32,612 nucleotides of DNA from assembly GCA_945905295.1 (NCBI GenBank), contig CAMDPX010000064.1:1-32612 (forward strand). Direction: 5' to 3'. Shown in pieces: positions 23,771 through 32,612 of the stretch; position 1 is the stretch's first letter, and every line of letters starts with the position of its first letter. The position numbers and the translations under genes are program-made. The DNA is from Planctomyces sp. SH-PL62 (lineage in GTDB: Bacteria > Planctomycetota > Planctomycetia > Planctomycetales > Planctomycetaceae). The notes below the pieces were generated by a model. It ran no database searches. It had not been told where the DNA came from and worked only from the letters and a program-made list of their open reading frames with translations.

Positions 23771-25297
23771 ATGCCTCAAGCCGCCACTTCGCTGCGATCG
23801 GTCGCCGTCCTGACGATGCTCACGCTGGGGCAGATGGGATTGCAATTCGCCTTACAGCTCCTGCTGGCGAAGCGGTTCGGCACCGCGTCGGACATGGATG
23901 CCTTCGTCGCGGCCTCAACCTTGCCGCTGGTGGTCAGCGGTTTGCTGGCGGGAGCATTGGCCTCGGCGTTCGTGCCGGTGTATATGCAGACTCGCGAACG
24001 ATCCGGCGATTCCGCCGCGTGGTCGATGGCAGTGCAGCTTGTGTGTTGGTTGTCTCTGGCGACGCTGTTGCTCTGGCAGCTCTCGAAGTTCTTCGCCGAG
24101 CCGTGGATGCGAACTCTGTATCCCGGCTATGACGATGACAAAATCTGGCGCACGATCGAACTTTTCCAAACGTTGTCGAGCCTGATGGTCTGGAACAGTC
24201 TGAGCGGGTTGGCTCGCGCGTGGAATCATTGCCACGGACGATTCGCCGTGACCGGATTCGCAGCGCTGCTGGGGAACGCGGTCACGGTCGCGCTGGCCTG
24301 GCGCGGCGGACCGAGCGGCGGTATGGACAGGATCGCGCAAGCGGTCAGCATCGGAGCGGTCATCACGTTGGCGTTGCAGATGCCGTGGGTCGGTATCTTC
24401 TCGCGCGGCTGGCCGGTGACGAAAGAATCGCAGGCCGGAGTGAGACGCTGCTTCGTGTTGATGTTGCCGCTGGCCATCGGTCTGGCGTGCAATCAACTCG
24501 ATCCGCTGCTGGATCGGTATCTCACGTCTCCGTCGCCGGGAAGCGTCTCGCAACTCGGTTACGCCTCGCGTTTGGCGGCGGCGGTGCTGACGCTCAGCGC
24601 GAGCGGATTGGCAGTCGTCGCGTTTCCGGCTCTCGCGAGACACGCGGCGGAACGCGACGACGACAAACTGCGAACCGAGATCGCCGCCGCATTGCGATTC
24701 CTGACGCTGTTGCTGGTGCCGATTCTCGTCGCGTTGATCGGGTTCGGTGGCCCGTTGATCCGTGACTTGTTGCAGCGCGGCCGGTTCTCGGCGGACGACA
24801 CGCGCGTCGTGTCGTCCACGTTGGCGATGTTGTGCGGCATGATCGTCGGTGGCAGCTTGGGAGAGATCGCCGCGAAAGTGTTTTACTCGCGACAGAAGAC
24901 ACGCACGCCGGTGATTGTCGGGCTGATCGGCTTCGGCATCGGTGCCGCGTTGAAGTTTCAATGGGTTGGGCCGCACGGTGTCCTCGGCTTGGCGGCGGCG
25001 ACGTCGGTGTTTTATCTGCTCAACGCGGCCGTGCTGCTGGGATTGATCGCGATGCAGTTGGGCTTAGGCATCTTTCGCGGAGTGCTGGGCACGCTGGTTC
25101 GAGTGGCAATTGGCTCGGCGGCGGCGGCGGGAGTCGGTTTGCTGCTGCTACGAACGTCGCTGCCGTGGCCATCGCTGTGGGGAGCAACCGGCGGCGCGAT
25201 CGCGTTGCTGGTGACGCTTGTGCTGCTGCGTGAGGACGTGGCTTGGCGAGCCGTGCGGATGGTGATTCCCGCTCGAACGCAGGAGCCGCGATCGTGA
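23771..25297 (+). CDS. murJ: MurJ/MviN family lipid II flippase
   Basis: 508 aa from the ATG at 23771; the longer frame starts inside the hairpin repeat. The protein is almost entirely hydrophobic with about 14 predicted membrane helices. It carries the MurJ signature LLAKRFGTASDMDAFVAAST followed by LLAGALASAFVPVY, and later ASRLAAAVLTLSASGLAVVAFPALAR and the GEIAAKVFYSRQKTRTPV segment. It flips the undecaprenyl-linked peptidoglycan precursor across the inner membrane; in a planctomycete it could alternatively export another polyprenyl-linked glycan (MOP superfamily). The downstream methyltransferase starts within its stop codon, so the two are translationally coupled. Confidence 0.9.
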   Translation: MPQAATSLRSVAVLTMLTLGQMGLQFALQLLLAKRFGTASDMDAFVAASTLPLVVSGLLAGALASAFVPVYMQTRERSGDSAAWSMAVQLVCWLSLATLLLWQLSKFFAEPWMRTLYPGYDDDKIWRTIELFQTLSSLMVWNSLSGLARAWNHCHGRFAVTGFAALLGNAVTVALAWRGGPSGGMDRIAQAVSIGAVITLALQMPWVGIFSRGWPVTKESQAGVRRCFVLMLPLAIGLACNQLDPLLDRYLTSPSPGSVSQLGYASRLAAAVLTLSASGLAVVAFPALARHAAERDDDKLRTEIAAALRFLTLLLVPILVALIGFGGPLIRDLLQRGRFSADDTRVVSSTLAMLCGMIVGGSLGEIAAKVFYSRQKTRTPVIVGLIGFGIGAALKFQWVGPHGVLGLAAATSVFYLLNAAVLLGLIAMQLGLGIFRGVLGTLVRVAIGSAAAAGVGLLLLRTSLPWPSLWGATGGAIALLVTLVLLREDVAWRAVRMVIPARTQEPRS

Positions 25298-26364
25298 GCG
25301 AGCCGGCCTCGTCAAACGCGGTTTCGTGGGAGACAACGGCTTGCCCGCTCTGTGGTGACGCGCGATCCAGCGCGGTCTTCGTCGCGAGTGATCGGCTTTA
25401 CGGTTGTCCGGGCGAGTTCACGCTCGCACGCTGCGAGGCGTGTCGTCACGTCTTCTTGAATCCGCGTCCGACTCGCGAGTGCATCGGGCAGTTCTATCCT
25501 GCCGACTATGGGCCGTTCCGAAGGGCGTTATCCGTACCGCGACCGTTAGGGAGCGGCCAAAGCGGGCCGCTCCCTAACGGTCGCGGTACTGTTCCTCGTT
25601 CGTGGCCGTGGCTGCGACGGTTGGTCCTCTGGTGGATCGAGTCACGAGCGGCACCGATTCCGAAATCTCAAATCTCAAATCTCAAATCTCAAACTCCGCA
25701 GCGAGCGTTGGAACTCGGCTGCTCGCACGGCGCGTTTCTGCAACAGCTTCGAGATCGTGGTGGGGAATGCGTCGGCATCGAACCTGCGGCAGAAGTCGCC
25801 AGCCGCGCGGTTGAGCGCGGGTTTGACGTGCGAGTCGGTTCGCTGGAGTCGGTGGTCGCGACCGATCCGCAGACGTTTGCTCCAAGCAGTTTCGACGCGG
25901 TCTTCGCCTGGATGGTGATCGAGCACCTGCACGATCCGGTGGCGACGCTGCGGCTCGCGCGGGAGTTGCTCAAACCGGGCGGCACGTTGTCGATCAGCGT
26001 GCCGAACTTCGGCTGTTGGGAGCGGCGACTCTTCGGCCACTATTGGTACGCGCTGCAATTGCCGACGCACTTGCAGCACTTCACAACCGCGTCCCTGGGA
26101 CGATTGCTGGCGGCCAACGGATTTGAATTGGTCGAACTGATTCACCAACGCAATGTCAACAACTTGGTCGGCTCGGTGGGGCTGTGGCTGCGGACCAAGT
26201 TTCCGCGCTGGTCCCTGGGCAATCGGCTGATTCGCTGGACCGACAATCCGTCGGCAATTGGATTGTGCCTGCTGGCTCCGCTGGCGCGATTGCTCGCGAT
26301 CGTGCGGCAGTCAGGCCGGTTGACGATCGTTGCTCGAAAGTCAGAAATGGAAAATGAAAACTGA
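25294..26364 (+). CDS. Class I SAM-dependent methyltransferase with N-terminal zinc ribbon
   Basis: 356 aa from the GTG at 25294, which overlaps the murJ stop by 4 bp and has AGGAG 8 nt upstream. Residues 17-50 form a zinc ribbon (CPLC ... CEAC) followed by VFLNPRPTRE and FYPADYG, typical of the Methyltransf_23-type proteins found in glycan clusters. Residues 81-99 come from an intragenic palindrome, and 124-133 from a 7-bp tandem repeat. The SAM-binding motif I is ALELGCSHGAFLQ (138-150), then FDAVFAWMVIEHLHDP and LLKPGGTLSISVPNFG. The last residues (SEMENEN) and stop lie in another repeat. Substrate unknown; coupling to murJ suggests a lipid-linked glycan or cell-envelope role. Confidence 0.85.
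   Translation: MSEPASSNAVSWETTACPLCGDARSSAVFVASDRLYGCPGEFTLARCEACRHVFLNPRPTRECIGQFYPADYGPFRRALSVPRPLGSGQSGPLPNGRGTVPRSWPWLRRLVLWWIESRAAPIPKSQISNLKSQTPQRALELGCSHGAFLQQLRDRGGECVGIEPAAEVASRAVERGFDVRVGSLESVVATDPQTFAPSSFDAVFAWMVIEHLHDPVATLRLARELLKPGGTLSISVPNFGCWERRLFGHYWYALQLPTHLQHFTTASLGRLLAANGFELVELIHQRNVNNLVGSVGLWLRTKFPRWSLGNRLIRWTDNPSAIGLCLLAPLARLLAIVRQSGRLTIVARKSEMENEN
25534..25589. repeat. Intragenic palindrome inside the methyltransferase gene
   Basis: Perfect 25-bp arms (25534-25558 and 25565-25589) around a 6-nt loop, containing GACCGTTAGGGAGCGG and its complement. The frame stays open and encodes a proline/glycine-rich insert between the zinc ribbon and the SAM-binding domain. Confidence 0.9.
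25663..25690 (+). repeat. 7-bp tandem repeat (4 perfect units) in the methyltransferase gene
   Basis: Four perfect copies of AAATCTC plus a degenerate fifth (AAACTCC). The 7-bp unit is not a multiple of three, so gain or loss of one copy shifts the frame before the SAM-binding motif. Confidence 0.9.
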
Positions 26365-26432
26365 GAAATGGAAAATGTGGTTGTGACATTCCCGCACCCA
26401 TTTTGCATTCTCCATTTTTCATTTCTCATTTG
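26341..26432. repeat. AT-rich imperfect palindrome spanning the methyltransferase stop codon
   Basis: GAAATGGAAAATG and TGAGAAATGGAAAATG on the left correspond to the reverse complement of TTTTCATTTCTCA and neighbours on the right (about 26413-26430). It is much more AT-rich than its surroundings and supplies the last codons and stop of the methyltransferase gene. Confidence 0.65.
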
Positions 26433-26448
26433 TCATTGCCACCAATCG

Positions 26449-26487
26449 AAAACAGCCCGATCGCTGATGAGCAACCGAGCTGTTTTT
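26449..26487. terminator. Bidirectional terminator between the methyltransferase and glnK1
   Basis: AAAACAGC (26449-26456) pairs with GCTGTTTT (26479-26486) with further imperfect pairing inside. A T run follows on the plus strand and the complementary run serves the minus strand. It sits between two convergent genes, which fits a shared terminator. Confidence 0.65.
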
Positions 26488-26509
26488 CAATTTGACGCAG
26501 AACCTGCCG

Positions 26510-26950
<441 letters not shown>

Positions 26951-26964
26951 CTAAGGCAAGTCGA

Positions 26965-28470
26965 CTAATTCAGTCGGTAGGCTGACTCACCATGCTCCGC
27001 CAAGTCGAGCCCCTCGTCTTCGGTTTGCGCATCCACGGTAAAGCCAATCGTCTTGTGAATCACCGTGCCGATGATGAGCGTGCAAACAAAGGCGTAGATT
27101 CCGGTCGCCAGCAGACCCTGCACTTGCAGCGAGAATTGGTCCATGCCGCCGATCACCGGACGCACGGCGAAGAGACCGACGAGCAAAGCTCCCAGCGCCC
27201 CGCCGACTCCGTGAACGCCCACCACATCGAGCGAATCGTCGTACTTGATCTTCTGCTTTGCGAGCACCGCGAAGAAGCAAACCACTCCGCCAATGATGCC
27301 GATCAGCAGCGCCGATCCCGGACTGACGTGTCCCGCACACGGAGTGATCACCACGAGTCCCGCGACCATGCCGGAGCCAACACCCAGAGCCGTTGGTTTT
27401 CCAAGCGTCATCCATTCCGCGATCATCCACGATCCCGACGCCGCGCTGCCGGCAATGGCGGTCGCCGCGAAAGCCATCACCGCAGTCGCTCCGGCCACGG
27501 GCAGGAAGTCTTTTCCAATCGCGACAGCCGAACCCGCGTTAAAGCCGAACCAGCCGACCATCAACATGCCAGCTCCCAGCAGCGTCCACCCGATGCTATG
27601 CGGAGCGAAATGCGAGCCGGGATAACCACGCCGCTTGGGCAGGATCAGAATCAACGCCAAGGCCGAGACTCCCGCCAGCACATGCACGACCGTGCCGCCG
27701 GCGAAATCCAGAACCCCCTTCTGAAACAACCAACCGTTGACGTTCCAGACCCAGTGACACACCGGGTTGTAAACGATCGTGGCCCACAGCGCGACGAACA
27801 AACACCAAGCGCTAAATTTCACACGTTCGGCAATCGCACCCACAATCAGCGCCGGTGTGATGATCGCGAACATCATCTGAAACATCGCGAACAAGAGCTC
27901 CGGCACCCCGGTCGAAACCGCCGCCGTCGTATCACCGCTGGTGACAGTCTTACCAAAGCTGTTCGGACCATCGACTGGCGTCACTTCGCCGAACGACTTG
28001 AAGAACACCAACCCCGAATCCCAGCCGAGATAGCTGAGCTTGGGCTTCTCGACCCCTTTGTCATCCTTGCCCGCATCCACGGTAATCGCCGAGGGAACCG
28101 CGAACGCCATGCTGTACCCGTAGGCGATCCACTCCACGCACACGATCGGCACGCAGACCATCACGCACATGAACATGTTGAGCACGTTCTTGGCGCGGCA
28201 CATGCCGCCGTAAAACAGCGCGAGTCCCGGCATCATGAAGAAGACGAGCGCCGCACTGATCATCAACCAGGAAGTCGACCCGGTGTCGTACCCGCCAGCG
28301 AGATGAGCCGGCGTGGGCGCTGCTGCCGGAGTCGCAGCGGCCAGCGTTGGTTCAGCGACAACCGCATCCGCAGGTTTGGCGTCCTTGGCTTCTTCTTGAG
28401 CGAAGCTCTTCACAACTCCGACAGTCAGTACCAGTCCTAACAATAAAAAAGTCAACAATCTCTTCGTCAT
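26965..28470 (-). CDS. amtB: Ammonium transporter AmtB, copy 1
   Basis: 501 aa, ATG with AAAGGAG 9 nt upstream. A cleavable signal peptide (LLTFLLLGLVLTVGVV ... SFAQ) and an Ala/Pro-rich stretch precede the 11-helix Amt core. Visible signatures are the SWLMISAALVFFMMPGLALFYGG first helix, the phenylalanine-gate region LLFAMFQMMFAIITPALI, and the twin pore histidines in GGTVVHVLAG and VGVHGVGGALGALL. It conducts ammonium and is gated by P-II proteins, whose genes flank it on both sides in this operon. It is clearly diverged from copy 2. Confidence 0.96.
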   Translation of the reverse strand: MTKRLLTFLLLGLVLTVGVVKSFAQEEAKDAKPADAVVAEPTLAAATPAAAPTPAHLAGGYDTGSTSWLMISAALVFFMMPGLALFYGGMCRAKNVLNMFMCVMVCVPIVCVEWIAYGYSMAFAVPSAITVDAGKDDKGVEKPKLSYLGWDSGLVFFKSFGEVTPVDGPNSFGKTVTSGDTTAAVSTGVPELLFAMFQMMFAIITPALIVGAIAERVKFSAWCLFVALWATIVYNPVCHWVWNVNGWLFQKGVLDFAGGTVVHVLAGVSALALILILPKRRGYPGSHFAPHSIGWTLLGAGMLMVGWFGFNAGSAVAIGKDFLPVAGATAVMAFAATAIAGSAASGSWMIAEWMTLGKPTALGVGSGMVAGLVVITPCAGHVSPGSALLIGIIGGVVCFFAVLAKQKIKYDDSLDVVGVHGVGGALGALLVGLFAVRPVIGGMDQFSLQVQGLLATGIYAFVCTLIIGTVIHKTIGFTVDAQTEDEGLDLAEHGESAYRLN

Positions 28471-28478
28471 CTGGGTTT

Positions 28479-28528
28479 GCTCCTTTCGCTAACGAGGCTT
28501 AACGGAAGTTCGCGAACCTGCGACATGC
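28479..28528 (-). promoter_or_regulatory. Conserved 50-nt leader upstream of amtB1
   Basis: Read on the minus strand, this leader matches the amtB2 leader (30772-30821) at 41 of 50 positions without gaps. The shared core GGTTCGCGA(A/G)CTTCCGT contains the dyad TTCGCGAA. It ends in the Shine-Dalgarno AAGGAG. It may be a regulator site, a leader RNA or a duplication remnant. Confidence 0.6.
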
Positions 28529-28549
28529 AGCTTCCACGAATGGGGTTCC

Positions 28550-28575
28550 GCTCGGCAGGATGACATCCGCCGAGC
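28550..28575. promoter_or_regulatory. Hairpin between glnK2 and amtB1
   Basis: GCTCGGC/GCCGAGC with an inner GGAT/ATCC pairing and a 3-nt loop. No T tract follows, so it is more likely an RNA-processing or stabilising structure than an intrinsic terminator. Confidence 0.5.
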
Positions 28576-28581
28576 AGATTC

Positions 28582-30764
<2,183 letters not shown>

Positions 30765-30771
30765 TTTGTCC

Positions 30772-30821
30772 GCTCCTTACGTAAACGAGGCATCACGGAA
30801 GCTCGCGAACCAGCAAGATGC
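30772..30821 (-). promoter_or_regulatory. Conserved 50-nt leader upstream of amtB2
   Basis: Counterpart of 28479-28528 (41 of 50 identical on the minus strand), containing TTCGCGA and GCCTCGTT blocks and ending in AAGGAGC. Its presence before both amtB copies but not before the glnK genes points to an amtB-specific leader function or to the extent of the original duplication. Confidence 0.6.
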
Positions 30822-31115
30822 TGTCCGAAACCTTGGCCGCATCAGACGGCGACAAGGCCGAGCCAGTTGTCATCGAACCCACCGCGCGAACCACCAAGGC
30901 CACACGGGACTCAACGCCAGCCGTTCACGACACAAGCAGCGCGACGTCACTTCAGAACGGGCAATCTCCGAAGTCTTTACCAACCGCCGTCAAACCGTTG
31001 AGCCGGGCTGGTCTCGTCGAACCTCTTGTCCCGCGCCATCGCCAGCCTTCCCGGCTCGCAACAGGCACAGCCAACAGCAACCGCGCAGAGGCGCAGCAGC
31101 CGAACGCCCACGTTG

Positions 31116-31130
31116 GCAAGCACTGTGCCG
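31116..31130 (-). promoter_or_regulatory. Candidate sigma-54 promoter for the amtB-glnK operon
   Basis: On the minus strand the sequence reads GGCAC-N5-TTGC, with GG and GC exactly 10 nt apart as required for the -24/-12 elements. Transcription would start near 31104 and run toward amtB2, giving a leader of about 340 nt. Sigma-54 control of amtB-glnK operons is common in bacteria. No other evidence for the promoter exists in the window. Confidence 0.5.
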
Positions 31131-31161
31131 AAAAGTCCGATGGGACTCGTTGACAAAGAGC

Positions 31162-31246
31162 GTCTTGACCAAGACACCGGAGTTTTTTCCGAGAATTGTT
31201 CAATTTCTCACGTCCAAGAAATCTTGGACAAGCGCCAGGACTTGTC
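31162..31246. promoter_or_regulatory. Cluster of three dyads upstream of the sigma-54-like promoter
   Basis: GTCTTG-N2-CAAGAC (31162-31175), GTCCAAGA-N2-TCTTGGAC (31212-31229) and GACAAG-N8-CTTGTC (31227-31246). They lie about 60-140 nt upstream of the predicted transcription start, where enhancer-binding activators usually bind. The first two centres are 52 bp apart, close to five helical turns. The motifs do not match the enteric NtrC consensus. Confidence 0.4.
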
Positions 31247-31315
31247 TCGGTCGGCCTCAATTATGCCAGTCCCTTCAACGCCGCTGACCAGATCACAGGC
31301 AGCCGGCAATCGTGG

Positions 31316-31368
31316 GGCAGATGATCAACCAGCCCGCGACTTCTGGCCGGGCAGGTTGAAAACCTGCC
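31316..31368. repeat. Decayed REP-like hairpin doublet
   Basis: The right arm is a perfect hairpin (GGCAGGTT-GAA-AACCTGCC, 31350-31368). The left arm (31316-31334) matches its reverse complement at about 15 of 19 positions and no longer folds well, so one half of the doublet seems to be degenerating. Confidence 0.65.
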
Positions 31369-31487
31369 TCACGTCTTGATGAGGTCGTCTTGCGAAGTCA
31401 TGCTGCCGCCGGTTGCGATGCGATTCAGGCGGCCTCGATCGCAGCCGGGATTGGCCGCCGGACAACACTCGCGCAGGAGTCATCGCC

Positions 31488-32444
31488 ATGTCCAGCCATC
31501 CCACGTTCGGTGCCCATTACAGCCGCCGCAATGTTTTGCACACCGCCCTTGTCGCCGGAGCCGCCTCCGCCTTGCATCCCCTCACTCACCCAGCGACCGC
31601 CGCGGAGAAAACAGTCGTGACCAAAGGGAATATCAAACAGTCGATCGTCTTCTGGTGCTTCAACATCGCTGGCGATAAGTGGGACATCGAAAAGCAATGT
31701 CAGGTCGCCAAGCAACTCGGCTGCGTGTCGATTGAATTGGGCGACTACAAGGATTTCCCAGTCATCAAGAAACATGGTTTGACCTGCGCGATCGCCGGCA
31801 ACCGAATGCCAGGCGCACCATTCATGCGTGGCTTGAACAATCCGGACTATCACGACGAGGTCATCGCTCGGACGAAAGAAGCCATCGACGGCTGCGCCGA
31901 GTACGGTTACCGCAGCGTCATCGCCTTCACCGGCTACAAGTGGAAGAAGGCCGAAGACCCGAAGAGCGGCGAGATCTCGCTCGAAGAGGGAGCCGCCAAT
32001 TGCGTCAAGGCGTTGAAAGTGCTGTGTGCCTACGCCGACAAGAAGAACGTCAACATCTGCGTCGAACATCTCAACACGCGCGACAACACGCACGACATGA
32101 AGGGGCATCCGGGCTATCAGGGAGACGACATCGACTACGTCGCCAACATCGTCCGCAAAGTCGGCTCGCCGCGAGCGAAGATTCTGTTCGACATCTATCA
32201 CGTCCAGATCATGAACGGCGACGTGATCCGCCGCATCGAGCAATGCAAAGACGTCATCGGCCACATCCACACGGCCGGCAATCCCGGCCGAGCGGAACTC
32301 GACGACAAGCAGGAGATCAACTACCCGCCGATCATGCGCAAGCTGCTCGAAATCGGCTACCAAGGCTACGTCGGCCAGGAATTCATCCCGACGCGAGATC
32401 CGCTGGTCGGTCTGACCGAAGCCGTCAAGCTGTGCGACGTGTGA
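31488..32444 (+). CDS. Tat-exported hydroxypyruvate isomerase-like TIM-barrel protein
   Basis: 318 aa from ATG 31488 with AGGAG 9 nt upstream. A twin-arginine-type signal is present (SRRNVLHTALVAGAASAL, then an Ala-rich cleavage region PATAAE). The mature part is an AP-endonuclease-2/xylose-isomerase-like TIM barrel. The strands VNICVEHLNTRD, KILFDIYHVQIMNGD and VIGHIHTAGNPGRAEL, followed by INYPPIMRKLLEIGYQGYVG and a final EF, closely follow hydroxypyruvate isomerase (Hyi), with metal ligands expected at the Glu, Asp-His and Glu of these motifs. Planctomycetes encode many exported members of this superfamily, so the true substrate is open. It diverges from the ammonium operon and is followed by the right repeat copy. 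Confidence 0.85.
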   Translation: MSSHPTFGAHYSRRNVLHTALVAGAASALHPLTHPATAAEKTVVTKGNIKQSIVFWCFNIAGDKWDIEKQCQVAKQLGCVSIELGDYKDFPVIKKHGLTCAIAGNRMPGAPFMRGLNNPDYHDEVIARTKEAIDGCAEYGYRSVIAFTGYKWKKAEDPKSGEISLEEGAANCVKALKVLCAYADKKNVNICVEHLNTRDNTHDMKGHPGYQGDDIDYVANIVRKVGSPRAKILFDIYHVQIMNGDVIRRIEQCKDVIGHIHTAGNPGRAELDDKQEINYPPIMRKLLEIGYQGYVGQEFIPTRDPLVGLTEAVKLCDV

Positions 32445-32464
32445 TTTCGTAGCGGAGGCGTCTC

Positions 32465-32551
32465 GCCCAATGGCACTTACTTTGTCGCATTGGGTTTGGT
32501 CTTTCGAGTTCCACTGGTGGATTTTGAACGTTTTGGGAGAGCTTGTCTGGG
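32465..32551. repeat. Right copy of the 87-bp perfect inverted repeat
   Basis: Exact reverse complement of 1-87, starting 20 bp after the isomerase stop. Both copies lie just after a gene's stop codon, a usual place for tolerated repeat insertions. Confidence 0.9.
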
Positions 32552-32568
32552 ATAGCTGCGGTGAGGAC

Positions 32569-32586
32569 GGATCGGGAGTTTTTTTT
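32569..32586 (+). repeat. Partial repeat resembling the 4248-4334 palindrome arm
   Basis: GGATCGGGAGT followed by eight T resembles the left arm of the 4248-4334 palindrome (15 of 17 over 4249-4265). The window ends before a second arm could be seen. Confidence 0.45.
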
Positions 32587-32612
32587 GTTGGGCGATGTTG
32601 AGGGTGAGTTGG

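Larger units (their letters stand above)
30765..31487. other. Large intergenic region between amtB2 and the isomerase gene
   Basis: 723 nt between divergent genes. No protein-coding segment is convincing; open frames here look compositional. It holds the conserved amtB2 leader (30772-30821), a sigma-54-like promoter on the minus strand (31116-31130), three dyads with CAAG/CTTG half-sites (31162-31246), and a decayed hairpin doublet (31316-31368). The size and content fit a regulatory region for the ammonium operon. Confidence 0.65.

Noticed and set aside
25663-25690. Short direct repeats considered as a CRISPR remnant
   Set aside because: Units are 7 bp and contiguous with no spacers; a simple tandem repeat.
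26992-28440. 482-aa open frame opposite amtB1
   Set aside because: Highly charged, His/Arg-rich translation with no domain; antisense to a conserved transporter.
30766-31287. 173-aa open frame in the amtB2-isomerase gap
   Set aside because: Ser/Arg/Pro-rich translation without motif; the region is better explained as regulatory DNA.

Overview
The window reads as chromosomal DNA of a planctomycete (Planctomycetota, Planctomycetales-like). The evidence is the DUF1552 and DUF1587/1592/1588/1585 'PSD' secreted proteins, an ECF sigma factor next to a Ser/Thr kinase with a C-terminal FGE-sulfatase (SUMF1-like) domain, several N-terminal MJ0042-type zinc fingers on membrane proteins, a GC-rich composition, and many dispersed hairpin doublets. 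No tRNA, rRNA, CRISPR array, transposase or phage gene was recognised.

Layout. 1-5430 is mostly housekeeping: miaB (-), a VapC/antitoxin pair (-), efp (-) divergent from epmB (+), and hemB (+). 5777-9487 (+) is a two-gene unit: an exported Ppx/GppA-like ASKHA protein, then a membrane-anchored TIR-domain protein with an unrecognised C-terminal domain. This is the best candidate here for an undescribed signalling or defence module. 9525-10940 (-) is a Tat-exported DUF1552 protein. 11130-20867 (+) is a roughly 9.7 kb cluster: ECF sigma factor, anti-sigma-like/kinase/FGE fusion, two zinc-ribbon membrane proteins, a zinc-ribbon/WD40 membrane protein, and a further MJ0042 zinc-finger membrane protein. 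20874-23546 (-) is a DUF1592-type cytochrome protein, the usual upstream partner of DUF1552 proteins, so the cluster appears to sit between two genes that are normally adjacent. 23771-26364 (+) holds murJ and a translationally coupled SAM methyltransferase. 26510-30764 (-) is a duplicated nitrogen unit in transcription order amtB2-glnK2-amtB1-glnK1, with a sigma-54-like promoter far upstream near 31116-31130. 31488-32444 (+) is a Tat-exported hydroxypyruvate-isomerase-like protein.

The second theme is repeats. At least eight different palindromic elements lie between or inside genes: 3075-3139, 4248-4334, 14277-14397, 20552-20693 (inside a CDS), 23292-23345 (inside a CDS), 23687-23766, 25534-25589 (inside a CDS) and 31316-31368. 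Several share one architecture: two short hairpins with 7-9 bp stems, in inverted orientation around a short spacer. Differences between the two arms are compensated within each arm. A perfect 87-bp inverted repeat bounds the window (1-87 and 32465-32551).

Functional links that can be inferred: EpmB modifies Lys34 of the EF-P encoded beside it; GlnK proteins gate the AmtB transporters encoded beside them; the sigma factor is probably controlled by the kinase fusion that follows it; MurJ and the methyltransferase are co-translated. Start codons were chosen by Shine-Dalgarno spacing and family start position, so several genes are shorter than their longest open frame.
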